Source: Candidatus Nitrosopelagicus sp.
GTDB lineage: Archaea > Thermoproteota > Nitrososphaeria > Nitrososphaerales > Nitrosopumilaceae
DNA: 48,442 nt
Direction: 5' to 3'
Assembly: GCA_028343215.1 (NCBI GenBank)
Contig: JAOLYB010000007.1
Coordinates: 1-48,442, forward strand
A model generated the notes under the pieces. The model did not search any database. It was not told where the DNA came from and worked only from the letters and a program-made list of their open reading frames with translations. Position 1 is the first letter of the stretch. Each line of letters starts with the position of its first letter. Shown here one piece after another: positions 15,877 through 23,254 of the stretch. Position numbers and translations under genes: made by a program.

Positions 15877-16522
15877 AATCGACCAATGGATGTGAGTCTT
15901 TTAACTTTATTATTTTGATGTAAGAATAACCATGTTCACCAGTATGAGTTACAAATTCAGGCTCAGAGTTTTTAGATGTCGTGTATTTCAGAAATGGTTT
16001 TGTTGGTTCATCATCTAAACTAACATGACAAAAATATGACGGTCCATCTTCATTAAAATTAAGAAAAACACCCAGAAACCACTTGCCTCTTTGTTTAAAT
16101 GCAAACAATGGAAATGGTGCTTCTTCATATCCAAAGCTGAGTTTAGCCAAACTAGAAAGATCTTCTAATTCAATTGGTTGGTATTTTTCTTTGGAAGCTT
16201 CTATGTCAGGTTTTAGAGATGCAGGAAGAGATTTTATTTTAATTATTGGAGAATAAAGTTTAGAATTATCTAAAGTAGTATCTACTAGTTCAAGCTTTTC
16301 CTGACCAGAATTAAATCCATAACAAAGATAGTGACCAATATTTTCAATCGGTGTAAAGTAAATTACAGGTTTTTCTTTTAGTAAATCCATTTGAACAGAT
16401 AAGACTTTTTTTCCATTATGCTCATGTAGAAATGATACACGAGGAGAACGTTCTAGAGCACATACCAGACGTGTAAATTCTAAAGGTGAATCCAATTGTA
16501 CATAATTAGGTAGAGTTGCCAT
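15860..16522 (-). CDS. Conserved hypothetical protein (220 aa)
   Basis: Family not recognised. A soluble, mostly beta-strand protein that starts MATLPNYVQLDSPLEFTRLVCALERSP and contains a repeated strand-turn pattern (KWFLGVFLNFNEDGPSYFCHVSLDD). There is no signal peptide or membrane segment, and cysteines are few and scattered. Its final 17 bases overlap pyrF, so the two are likely expressed together; a link to pyrimidine synthesis is only an inference from this. purA lies 46 bases further upstream on the same strand. Confidence 0.6.
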   Translation of the reverse strand: MATLPNYVQLDSPLEFTRLVCALERSPRVSFLHEHNGKKVLSVQMDLLKEKPVIYFTPIENIGHYLCYGFNSGQEKLELVDTTLDNSKLYSPIIKIKSLPASLKPDIEASKEKYQPIELEDLSSLAKLSFGYEEAPFPLFAFKQRGKWFLGVFLNFNEDGPSYFCHVSLDDEPTKPFLKYTTSKNSEPEFVTHTGEHGYSYIKIIKLKDSHPLVDYDQIQ

Positions 16523-16568
16523 TGATTATTTTTTTAAAAATTCTAAATTAAAGCTTACTGAAAAAAAA

Positions 16569-17567
16569 TTATGTGCGTAAATCAATAATATCATTTACGC
16601 CTGCTCCAGTTCCAATTAATGTAACAGGCACGCCTAATTTTTCTTCAATATTTTTTATGAATAGTTTTGGTTTGGAGCCTAAATCATCGATAGATTGTGC
16701 CCCTGCGCATTCAGGAAATCTTACATCCAATTTTGTAATTGAAATTTGATTTGCACTACTAAGCATAATTGCACGACTGGCAAGAGTGAAATCAAATTCA
16801 GCTGCACGTCTTAATCTTCCAGTTACAGTTCCAAATTCTTCCCAACCTTTTTCAGATGTTTCTTCAGGACTAAGTTCACCCTCCATTGGGCCAGTACCAA
16901 CTCTAGTCAAATATGATTTAAAAACTACAATTACATCGTCAATTCTTTTTGGACCCACTCCAACATCAGCACAAATTCCAGATGCAGTTACATCTTTTGT
17001 AGTTACAAAAGGATATGTTCCATGCCAAAGTGATAAGTGAGTACCTTGAGTTCCTTCTATCAAAACATTCTCATTATTATCTAATGCATTATTAATTTCG
17101 AGAGGAACGTCAACAATGTATTTTTGTAAGGATGCAATCTCTTTTGCCATTTTTAGAGTTCTCATTGCACGTTCAGCATTTGCAGGACCTGTTCCAGAAC
17201 CAGTACTACCTATTTTTTCTTTTAATCTACCTTGTGAATCAGCTTCAAGATGATGCTTCTCAATTATTCCACAATTATTGTCAAGAAATGATCTTCCATC
17301 AGTTCCAAAATCATTTATTTCTTTTAGAAAAACATCAGGATTTACAACAACACCAGGTCCAATCATTACTTTAGAATTTTTATTTAGAAATCCACTTGGC
17401 AACATTCTAACTTTGTAAGTTTTTTCGCCATCTTTGATTGTGTGACCAGCATTTGGACCAGCACCACCTCTAACAACTATTGAAGGATTATCTTTTTGTG
17501 CCAAATATGATATGATTTTGCCTTTACCTTCATCTCCAAAAAAACCTCCAACAACTATACTTGCACC
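16569..17567 (-). CDS. purA: Adenylosuccinate synthetase
   Basis: Condenses IMP and aspartate with GTP to adenylosuccinate, the first committed step to AMP; purB, the next step, is also in this window at 35119. Marks: GGFFGDEGKGK (P-loop variant), GPNAGHT, IGSTGSGTGPANAERAMR, EGTQGTHLSLWHGTYPFVT and GTVTGRLRRAAEFD. At 332 residues it is the short archaeal form. I moved the start from a TTG at 17585 to the ATG at 17567: a TATA box centred near 17595 is 28 bases before it, and the protein then starts MGASIVVGG. Confidence 0.95.
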   Translation of the reverse strand, partial: GASIVVGGFFGDEGKGKIISYLAQKDNPSIVVRGGAGPNAGHTIKDGEKTYKVRMLPSGFLNKNSKVMIGPGVVVNPDVFLKEINDFGTDGRSFLDNNCGIIEKHHLEADSQGRLKEKIGSTGSGTGPANAERAMRTLKMAKEIASLQKYIVDVPLEINNALDNNENVLIEGTQGTHLSLWHGTYPFVTTKDVTASGICADVGVGPKRIDDVIVVFKSYLTRVGTGPMEGELSPEETSEKGWEEFGTVTGRLRRAAEFDFTLASRAIMLSSANQISITKLDVRFPECAGAQSIDDLGSKPKLFIKNIEEKLGVPVTLIGTGAGVNDIIDLRT

Positions 17568-17590
17568 CATAACACAAATTTTCAAATCAC

Positions 17591-17599
17591 ATATTTAAG
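17591..17599 (-). promoter_or_regulatory. TATA box of purA
   Basis: Reads CTTAAATAT on the minus strand, centred 28 bases before the purA ATG at 17567; it supports that start over the TTG at 17585, which would be too close to the box. Confidence 0.45.
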
Positions 17600-17615
17600 C
17601 TAAAGTGCATTACGG

Positions 17616-17622
17616 TTAATAT
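17616..17622 (+). promoter_or_regulatory. TATA box of gene at 17644
   Basis: TTAATAT is centred 25 bases before the GTG start at 17644, so the message should be leaderless. It is separate from the purA box about 24 bases away on the other strand. Confidence 0.4.
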
Positions 17623-17643
17623 CAAGTCTCTAAATTTGATAGT

Positions 17644-18105
17644 GTGTCAGAACCTAATTTTGCTGGAAATATTATTGTAAATCTTGCCAGTTTACCAGAT
17701 TTTCTAAGAACACCAATTCTTAAAAAAAGAATGACAGAATTTTTCTCAAAGAATGATGATGAAAAAGCAGAGATCATAATCAATGCACTTAACGCAGGTC
17801 CAACTATTCCATTCCCCAATTTCTCAAAATTATTCAGAACATGGTTAGAGGTACTTTCAACAATTAATAATGAAAATAGAGAAGACATGTTTTCAAATTA
17901 CTTTAAACATATACTAGCATCACCAGATAAGATCATTCTTTTTAATTTAGATGCAATTTTTGAGATATTTTTGCAAGTAGATAGTCAAAAACAGCAGATT
18001 TTGATAGCGTCAATAAAGATAGTTTTTGATAGATTAGATGCAGAGTCCAAAAGAAAGATGAATTTGTTAGCTCCAGAGTCTGCTAAAAAATTATTTAATT
18101 TCTAA
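17644..18105 (+). CDS. Conserved hypothetical helical protein (153 aa)
   Basis: Family not recognised. The GTG start is fixed by the TATA box 25 bases upstream. The sequence is entirely helical in character, with repeated patterns of hydrophobic and Lys/Asn residues (LRTPILKKRMTEFFSKNDDEKAEIIINAL, FDRLDAESKRKMNLLAPESAKKLFNF), no cysteine and no membrane helix. It may be a helical-repeat scaffold. It diverges from purA and converges on the YggX-like gene with a four-base overlap. Confidence 0.6.
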   Translation: MSEPNFAGNIIVNLASLPDFLRTPILKKRMTEFFSKNDDEKAEIIINALNAGPTIPFPNFSKLFRTWLEVLSTINNENREDMFSNYFKHILASPDKIILFNLDAIFEIFLQVDSQKQQILIASIKIVFDRLDAESKRKMNLLAPESAKKLFNF

Positions 18106-18380
18106 GCTGGTTTTTCTTCAGGATTTCTGTTATCTTCATTTTGAAAGTCAACATAATCACCCTCAGGAGTCATAACGCCTGCAAATATTTTTTCATGTTT
18201 TCGTAGTACCTTTCGATGATCTGATAAAGACAAATCAAGATGCATTTCATTTATGACCATGATTTTCATCTCTTTCCACTCAGCCCAACATTTTGAACAT
18301 ACAGGATATTTCTCTGCCTGTGGTTCCAATACATCATTATCGGGAATTTCTTCTTTACATTTAGTGCAAATTTTACTCAA
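18102..18380 (-). CDS. YggX-like Fe(II)-trafficking protein with zinc-ribbon N-terminus
   Basis: A 92-residue protein in two parts. The first 35 residues carry CTKCKEE and CSKCWAEW, two CxxC pairs of a zinc or iron site. The next part, WAEWKEMKIMVINEMHLDLSLSDHRKVLRKHEKIFAG, aligns by eye with bacterial YggX (QW..kQT.liNE..Ln...aehRk.L...m..Flf), which protects iron-sulfur clusters and handles Fe(II). Bacterial YggX has a single conserved Cys rather than two CxxC pairs, so this is a variant. Role in iron or cluster protection is inference. Confidence 0.65.
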   Translation of the reverse strand: MSKICTKCKEEIPDNDVLEPQAEKYPVCSKCWAEWKEMKIMVINEMHLDLSLSDHRKVLRKHEKIFAGVMTPEGDYVDFQNEDNRNPEEKPA

Positions 18381-18454
18381 TAAGAGATAGAAATTTTATT
18401 TCAATTTATCTCTTCTTCATAAAAGCAATAATACTCTGCAAATAAAAATAGAAT

Positions 18455-18667
18455 ATGAAGATCAAGTGTCCAAAATGTAAAGAAGATGCGGAACTAGCTC
18501 CAGATTTTTCATATGTAGAATGTAAAAAATGTGGTTTGGACATGAGTTATGGTGAATATGTGAGATTTGTTGCACATAACGAAGCACAATATTCTGACAT
18601 TTTAGCAGATTATACAGGATCAACTGAAGGAGAAACAGCTGGAACTTTAGACGAATGGGAAGATTGA
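18455..18667 (+). CDS. Small zinc-ribbon protein (70 aa)
   Basis: Starts MKIKCPKCKEDAELAPDF and has a second pair CKKCGLDMSYGEY, giving a classic CPxC...CxxC zinc ribbon in the first 30 residues. The tail is acidic and rich in Thr/Gly (GSTEGETAGTLDEWED). Such proteins in archaea are usually transcription or RNA-processing accessories, but I cannot name a family. It is divergent from the YggX-like gene with a 74-base gap and precedes a membrane protein gene that has its own promoter. Confidence 0.7.
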   Translation: MKIKCPKCKEDAELAPDFSYVECKKCGLDMSYGEYVRFVAHNEAQYSDILADYTGSTEGETAGTLDEWED

Positions 18668-18705
18668 ATGGAATTAATCATTTTATGAATCAATTTTCTA
18701 CAAGA

Positions 18706-18717
18706 CTTAATTAATTT
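18706..18717 (+). promoter_or_regulatory. TATA box of membrane protein gene
   Basis: TTAATTAATTTA is centred about 26 bases before the ATG at 18738. The upstream element ATGAATCAATTTTC (18685-18698) matches the one before the secreted protein gene at 1039 in 13 of 14 bases. Confidence 0.45.
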
Positions 18718-18737
18718 AGCAATAGGCAAATAATTGC

Positions 18738-19403
18738 ATGGAGTTCGTATTAGAAAATATTTTGAATCTTATAGGATTCATTATTGGAATAATCATAGGT
18801 GCTTTTGCATATGTGGGTTACAAAAATACTGGAAGTCCAGTTTTATTTAGACTGACAATTGCATTTTTTGCAATTGGAATTGGTTTTGGAATAATATGGG
18901 GAGGTTACATGATTGATGACTTGGTTTTGCAAGAGGGAAAAATTAATCGAGGGTTACAAGCTTTAGGTTTAGGAACACAAACAATAGGCTATTTTTTTAT
19001 TGCATTTTCACATACAATCAAATCATTTTTCCCAAAATCACGATACTTTAGATCAGTTGGAATTTTACCATTGTTTGCACTATCAGCAATGAACATAGAA
19101 CATATCATCAGATCGTTTTCATTTATTTTACTTGTTTATGGAGCAATTGAGACATTTGTTTCATTTTTGGAAGGAAAACAAAAGGGCGCATTAGCAGTTG
19201 GTACAGGACTAGCATTATTAGCATTTGGCGAATTTATTGCATGGTACTCTTTAGTTTTTCCAGAATCAATTCTTTATTCAATTTCAATTTTATTGAAGAT
19301 ATCAGGATTGATTTCTTTATTTTTACCAATTTCAAGATTACCGTTAAGAAAAATAAAATTTGATAATTTAGAAGATGAGGAAGATGAGGAATTTGGAAAA
19401 TAG
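18738..19403 (+). CDS. Integral membrane protein (221 aa)
   Basis: Family not recognised. Six or seven hydrophobic helices alternate with short loops (for example IGFIIGIIIGAFAYVGY, LTIAFFAIGIGFGIIWGGYM, ALGLGTQTIGYFFIAFSH, ILYSISILLKISGLISLFLP). The C-terminus is short, cytoplasmic and strongly acidic (NLEDEEDEEFGK). The pattern of polar residues in helices recalls small archaeal 7-helix proteins of unknown role rather than a known transporter. A TATA box 26 bases upstream supports the ATG. Confidence 0.7.
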   Translation: MEFVLENILNLIGFIIGIIIGAFAYVGYKNTGSPVLFRLTIAFFAIGIGFGIIWGGYMIDDLVLQEGKINRGLQALGLGTQTIGYFFIAFSHTIKSFFPKSRYFRSVGILPLFALSAMNIEHIIRSFSFILLVYGAIETFVSFLEGKQKGALAVGTGLALLAFGEFIAWYSLVFPESILYSISILLKISGLISLFLPISRLPLRKIKFDNLEDEEDEEFGK

Positions 19404-19444
19404 GCGTGAAATATTTCAGAGTCAAGAAAGTTTAGTCTCTTTGT

Positions 19445-19464
19445 TTATTCAATATATTGAATAA
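19445..19464 (+). promoter_or_regulatory. 20-bp perfect palindrome over promoter of HTH gene
   Basis: TTATTCAATATATTGAATAA is a perfect inverted repeat whose centre (AATATATT) also looks like a TATA box. It lies 32 bases before the ATG of a winged-helix regulator, the classic place for a dimeric autoregulatory operator. Function is inference. Confidence 0.5.
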
Positions 19465-19496
19465 GATCATAGCAGAATCAAGTAGAAATTCATCAG

Positions 19497-19784
19497 ATGG
19501 GCACATATAGGAAACAGATTCAAATTGTCGGGGATATTCTAGATGCTGCAGAAGAACTCACTATTGATCAAGAAGGAGCATCAATTACCAAATTAATTCA
19601 AAAAGCAAATATTTCTCACAGTAGAATTTCAAAAATTTTAACAAATTTAGTTTCACAGGGATTATTAGAACAGGTTGATTCTAAACGAGCTTGTAAATAT
19701 AAAATCAGTATGTCTGGAAAGGAATTCTTAAAAGAATTTAAGAGATTTTCTGAATTTACAGATAATTTTGGTTTAACAATTTAG
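19497..19784 (+). CDS. Single-domain winged-helix regulator (HTH_45-like, 95 aa)
   Basis: DNA-binding protein that is almost only a winged helix: YRKQIQIVGDILDAAEE, then ASITKLIQKANISHSRISKILTNLVSQGLLEQV (recognition helix SHSRISKILTNLVSQGL), the wing CKYKISMSGKEFLKEF, and a C-terminal helix that likely dimerises. It matches the archaeal HTH_45 (PF14947-type) regulators, of which thaumarchaea have many. A paralogue is encoded at 26597. A perfect 20-bp palindrome overlaps the promoter, so self-repression is plausible. Confidence 0.85.
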   Translation: MGTYRKQIQIVGDILDAAEELTIDQEGASITKLIQKANISHSRISKILTNLVSQGLLEQVDSKRACKYKISMSGKEFLKEFKRFSEFTDNFGLTI

Positions 19785-19798
19785 GAAAACTAAACAAC

Positions 19799-19808
19799 AT
19801 AATTATTT
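19799..19808 (+). promoter_or_regulatory. TATA box of YrdC/Sua5 gene
   Basis: ATAATTATTT is centred about 26 bases before the GTG start at 19829, which supports a leaderless GTG-initiated message for the yrdC-THUMP pair. Confidence 0.45.
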
Positions 19809-19828
19809 GTGAAGTTTAGATTTACATT

Positions 19829-20428
19829 GTGAATATAGTAAACTGCGACGAAAATGGAATAAATAAAATTGTAAATGCGTATGAAAATGGACAGATTATC
19901 GCCTATCCAACAGATACAGTTTATGGGATAGGATGTAATCCTTTCAATAAAGATAGTATTTCCAAAATTTATGATATAAAAAACAGAGAAGGTCAGAAGA
20001 GATTTCCAATTTTAGGATTTTCAAAGAAAGAATTAGAGAAAATTGTTGAATTTAACACAATTGCAGAAAACATTTCGGAAAAATTTTGGCCGGGACAAAT
20101 CACCATGTTACTTCCAATTAGAAAGGAAATAAGTCAAAGAATTAGTAATAATGGAAAGTTAGCTGTGAGAGTTCCAAATAATGAATGTGTGCTAGCAATT
20201 TTAGAAAAATGTAAATTAATTGTTGGGACTAGTGCAAATATTTCAGGTGAAAAATCAATTCTAGATTCAAACGAATGTAAAACAAAGCTACCGGAAATAG
20301 ATATTTTAGTGAATGGTGGAAAAATTACTAGTTTAGGTGAATCAACCATCATTGATTTTGTTGATGATCAATTGAAAGTGATTAGAGAAGGTTCTATTTC
20401 AAAACAGGACATAGAGAAAATATTATGA
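19829..20428 (+). CDS. tsaC: Threonylcarbamoyl-AMP synthase (YrdC/Sua5/TsaC)
   Basis: Makes threonylcarbamoyl-AMP from threonine, bicarbonate and ATP, the donor for the universal t6A37 tRNA modification. The 199 residues are a YrdC domain only, without the extra Sua5 C-terminal domain: GQIIAYPTDTVYGIGCNPFN, IYDIKNREGQKRFPIL, FWPGQITMLLP, AVRVPNN and GTSANISGEKS are diagnostic. The start is GTG, placed by a TATA box 26 bases upstream. It overlaps the THUMP gene by four bases (ATGA). The KEOPS subunit Cgi121, which acts in the next step of the same pathway, is encoded convergently about 0.5 kb away. Confidence 0.95.
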   Translation: MNIVNCDENGINKIVNAYENGQIIAYPTDTVYGIGCNPFNKDSISKIYDIKNREGQKRFPILGFSKKELEKIVEFNTIAENISEKFWPGQITMLLPIRKEISQRISNNGKLAVRVPNNECVLAILEKCKLIVGTSANISGEKSILDSNECKTKLPEIDILVNGGKITSLGESTIIDFVDDQLKVIREGSISKQDIEKIL

Positions 20429-20946
20429 ATATGATTATTACATGTCAGAGAAATCTTGAAGAACCAACTATTTTGGAGATACAAAATATGTTAGAAAGAT
20501 TCGGAGATACAGAATCAATTGTTGAAAAAACTATTTTTTCAGGAATAATTCAGGTGGAGACTGAATTGGATATAATGAAAGTTTTAGAGGATTTTAAAGA
20601 AGTGATCGAAGATGAACCATGGTTAATCAAATACTGTTCGAGAATCATTCCTATTCAAGCAGAATGTGAATCAAAATTAGATGAGATTAGGGATAAAGTG
20701 AACGGGTTATCAGAGGTGATTAAAGAAAATGATACATACAGAATTACAGTAGAAAAACGACAATCATCATTACATACTAGTGAGATTATTTCCAACATTG
20801 CAGATTCATTATCAAATAAAGTTTCATTAGAAAATTCAGATTGGGAAATAATTATTCAAGTGTTAAGAAATAAAACAGGAATTAGTATAATTCCGCCAAA
20901 TACAATTTTAAGTGTGAATAGACAAAAACGTGTTGAATTAGATTAG
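20425..20946 (+). CDS. THUMP-domain RNA-binding protein, Tan1-like
   Basis: A 173-residue protein composed of an N-terminal ferredoxin-like region and a C-terminal THUMP domain (about 75-170). The THUMP part shows TYRITVEKRQSSLHTSEIISNIADSL, then VSLENSDWEIIIQVLRNKTGISIIPP. This is the layout of Tan1, the tRNA-binding partner needed for ac4C formation in eukaryotes. No catalytic domain is present, so it presumably presents tRNA to a partner such as a TmcA-type acetyltransferase. It is translationally coupled to tsaC and its end overlaps the MoaD-Cgi121 gene convergently by nine bases. Confidence 0.82.
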   Translation: MNMIITCQRNLEEPTILEIQNMLERFGDTESIVEKTIFSGIIQVETELDIMKVLEDFKEVIEDEPWLIKYCSRIIPIQAECESKLDEIRDKVNGLSEVIKENDTYRITVEKRQSSLHTSEIISNIADSLSNKVSLENSDWEIIIQVLRNKTGISIIPPNTILSVNRQKRVELD

Positions 20947-21708
20947 TATTGATGCTTTTTCAACAAGTAAATCAGCAAGAGGTGTTTTAGATTCAATTGA
21001 ATCTAGAGTTTGATTAGATATTTTGAAAAAATTTTTGATAAAAATAGAATGGTTTTTGGTAAAAATTGCATCTTGATCATCAGATATAGATTCATTTAGT
21101 TTAGTTAGATGGGATTTTGCACCTATAGAGATTAAAATAAAATTTTCAGATTCCGATAATCCAACATTTTTTATTGCATCTTTAATTTGAGTGGTATTTG
21201 AAAATCTCAGAAGTAAATCAGTTTCAATTTTATCAGAAAGTAGTTGATCATTTGATTTTTGATTTATAGAAATGTTTATGATTTTTTTTGCATGTTCCTT
21301 ATCAAGTATGAATTTTGATGAGATTGCTTGTAAATACAATTTAGGAAATTTTTTTCTTAATGAAATAAGATATTCTTTATTTGCATGTGATTTTTTAATT
21401 TCAAATAATTGAATCTGATTATTTTTTATCGTAAACGTAACATTTGTTTTTGAGCCACCATGAATTATTGGTATGATATTTACAACATCACCAGAATTTA
21501 GATGAGTGTTGTTACCAGCAAGAGCTGAAGAATCAACCCCATTTACAGCAATCAATAAATTTTTTCCATCAAAATCGGGAGTATTTTCTGGTTTTTTTGA
21601 AATTAGATGAGATATCATTTCAGAAATAGTGTCAATATTTTGAGTTATTTCTAATGAATCAGTTTGAAAAGATTTTCTCGCGCCGCCTATGAAATTAACA
21701 GTAATCAT
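20938..21708 (-). CDS. MoaD/ThiS-like ubiquitin-fold domain fused to KEOPS subunit Cgi121
   Basis: A two-domain protein of 256 residues. Residues 1-87 are a sulfur-carrier/ubiquitin-like MoaD domain: MITVNFIGGARKSF at the start and LLIAVNGVDSSALAG...LNSGDVVNIIPIIHGGS at the end, including the GG that is normally the functional C-terminus. Residues about 115-256 match Cgi121, the KEOPS subunit that binds the tRNA CCA end: LYLQAISSKFILDKEHAKKII, SDKIETDLLLRFSNTTQIKDAIKNVGL, and the final LVEKASILI helix. In this protein the GG is internal, so conjugation would need cleavage. tsaC next door supports a t6A role. The domain calls are by eye against known sequences, and both are fairly sure. Confidence 0.82.
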   Translation of the reverse strand: MITVNFIGGARKSFQTDSLEITQNIDTISEMISHLISKKPENTPDFDGKNLLIAVNGVDSSALAGNNTHLNSGDVVNIIPIIHGGSKTNVTFTIKNNQIQLFEIKKSHANKEYLISLRKKFPKLYLQAISSKFILDKEHAKKIINISINQKSNDQLLSDKIETDLLLRFSNTTQIKDAIKNVGLSESENFILISIGAKSHLTKLNESISDDQDAIFTKNHSIFIKNFFKISNQTLDSIESKTPLADLLVEKASILI

Positions 21709-21744
21709 AAGGATCAGTTATTTTTGGTAAATTAATTGATTTTG

Positions 21745-22173
21745 TTATTCAGATTTAGATTCATCAACAATTTCTTCAGCAGTGGATTTTTCTTCAGATG
21801 CGGTAGTTTCAGTTTCTGAGCCTGGTTCTTCAGTAACATGTCTTATTCCTTCGTCGGTATGAGGATCTTCAACACCGCCAACAATTTCAATAGATGCAGT
21901 ATCTTCATCGGATTCGACTTCAGGTTTTTTAGATCTTGATTGTTTACGTTCTTGAGATTTCTTTTCATTATCAATTAACATTTGTTTTCGTTCTTCAAAT
22001 TTGGCTTTTCTTTGAAGAATTTTTGTAATATACCCAGCGATTTTATTTTTTAGACCTTTTGAACGTACAATAGATATTTCATTCAATGATTGTTTGTTAG
22101 TTGCAAAATCAGTTCCGAAACGTTCAGAATATTCATTCATAACTTCATTTGAAATACGTTTTATTCTATCCAC
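21745..22173 (-). CDS. rps17e: Ribosomal protein eS17 with long acidic C-terminal tail
   Basis: The first 55 residues (RIKRISNEVMNEYSERFGTDFATNKQSLNEI, SKGLKNKIAGYITKIL) are the eS17 fold of the archaeal/eukaryotic small subunit. Residues about 60-142 form a basic then strongly acidic, Ser/Glu/Thr-rich low-complexity tail absent from typical archaeal eS17, which is about 60-70 residues. The start is a GTG at 22173; a TATA box centred near 22200 lies 26 bases before it. It follows tatD on the same strand but has its own promoter. Confidence is high for the N-terminal domain. Confidence 0.88.
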   Translation of the reverse strand: MDRIKRISNEVMNEYSERFGTDFATNKQSLNEISIVRSKGLKNKIAGYITKILQRKAKFEERKQMLIDNEKKSQERKQSRSKKPEVESDEDTASIEIVGGVEDPHTDEGIRHVTEEPGSETETTASEEKSTAEEIVDESKSE

Positions 22174-22194
22174 TAGCAGTTTGGTTTTTTGGTT

Positions 22195-22205
22195 TTTTAT
22201 ATATG
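22195..22205 (-). promoter_or_regulatory. TATA box of eS17
   Basis: On the minus strand the region reads CATATATAAAA, centred about 26 bases before the GTG at 22173, fitting a leaderless eS17 message. Confidence 0.5.
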
Positions 22206-22210
22206 TACCA

Positions 22211-22966
22211 TCAAATTCCTAAAAATTTCTTCGAATTATCTTCAATTTGGGCTAGTAAACTTTCGTATGACATATGAAGGATTTTGGAGGCACAGAAAAT
22301 TACGCTTGGCACAAACATCATTTCAGTGGTTTTGTATTCAAAACAGTGAGAGAATTTGACAGGACCATCAGTCTCAACTAAAAGCCTAGAAGGATCTGTT
22401 TTTGTAAGTAGAACTTGTTTATCATTTGCATACACCAGTAAAGGACCATATGATACAAAATATTGATTGTCCATAGCAGTTTTTAATTGAGATTTATTTC
22501 CATCAAACCAATGAAGTAAGATTCCAGGTATTTTGTAAGAAGGTAAAATTTCAAAAATATCAGGTAATGTTTTTCGTGAATGAATGGACACAGGTTTGTT
22601 AAATTTCTCTGCTAAAGATAGTTGTTTTGAGAAAACATCTTTTTGTACGTTCCATTCATCTTCAGAATCAATGTAGGTTCTATCTAGTCCAATCTCACCA
22701 ACACCACTAATAGTTTCATAGTTTTTTCCAATCAAATCATAAACAGGTAAAGGATCTTTTTGAGCCATTTCAGGATGAATTCCGATGAAAGGTAAAACAT
22801 TTTTTGATTTTTCATGTAAAGTCAAGGTTTCATTAGAAGTTTCAATATCCATTGATACACAACATGCTTTGATTTTTAACAAATCCATGTAATTTAGAAT
22901 CATATCAATATCAGATTTGTATTCAGGATCTGATAGATGGATATGTGCATCATAAATCCAGCTCAT
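22211..22966 (-). CDS. TatD-family metal-dependent hydrolase/DNase
   Basis: Amidohydrolase-fold protein of 251 residues. Metal ligands and family marks are visible in order: YDAHIHLSDPE (HxH), GVGEIGLDRTY (Glu), SIHSRKTLPD (His), LLHWFDGNKSQL (His) and LVETDGPV (Asp). The TatD family includes 3'-5' exonucleases of DNA repair and quality control; exact substrate is unknown. It diverges from the histone gene with only 58 bases between them and probably shares a TATA box with it. Confidence 0.9.
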   Translation of the reverse strand: MSWIYDAHIHLSDPEYKSDIDMILNYMDLLKIKACCVSMDIETSNETLTLHEKSKNVLPFIGIHPEMAQKDPLPVYDLIGKNYETISGVGEIGLDRTYIDSEDEWNVQKDVFSKQLSLAEKFNKPVSIHSRKTLPDIFEILPSYKIPGILLHWFDGNKSQLKTAMDNQYFVSYGPLLVYANDKQVLLTKTDPSRLLVETDGPVKFSHCFEYKTTEMMFVPSVIFCASKILHMSYESLLAQIEDNSKKFLGI

Positions 22967-22994
22967 GACATGTGTTAGATTATTTCACTAAAAG

Positions 22995-23002
22995 TATTTT
23001 AT
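22995..23002 (+). promoter_or_regulatory. Shared TATA box, tatD / histone
   Basis: TATTTTAT is centred at 22998.5, 26 bases before the histone ATG (23025, plus) and 32 bases before the tatD ATG (22966, minus). Its AT symmetry could let TBP load in either direction. Confidence 0.5.
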
Positions 23003-23024
23003 CGCCAATTTTACTCATAATAGT

Positions 23025-23246
23025 ATGAAAACATCTGATTTGGGAGTTTCAGCGATGTATAGAATTTTGAAAAAAGCTGGTGCCGACAGAGTCAGCGATG
23101 AATCAGCTGAAGAATTGAGACGGGTTTTAGAAGATATTGCAATAGAGATTGCCAAAAATGCCGTGGATATGAGTAAACACGCAGGTAGGAAAACAGTCAA
23201 AGCTGAAGATGTCAAATTGGCATCAAAAACATCAGGAAAGATTTGA
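23025..23246 (+). CDS. Archaeal histone
   Basis: A 73-residue histone-fold protein: short helix ([12 protein letters not shown]), the long central helix [30 protein letters not shown], loop and the third helix ([13 protein letters not shown]). The RKTVKAEDV loop is the typical DNA-contacting L2 region. It has no tails, as for most archaeal histones, and would wrap DNA as dimers or longer hypernucleosomes. A TATA box lies 26 bases before the ATG, so the mRNA should be leaderless. tRNA-Cys follows 38 bases downstream. Confidence 0.95.
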   Translation: MKTSDLGVSAMYRILKKAGADRVSDESAEELRRVLEDIAIEIAKNAVDMSKHAGRKTVKAEDVKLASKTSGKI

Positions 23247-23254
23247 AGTAAAGA

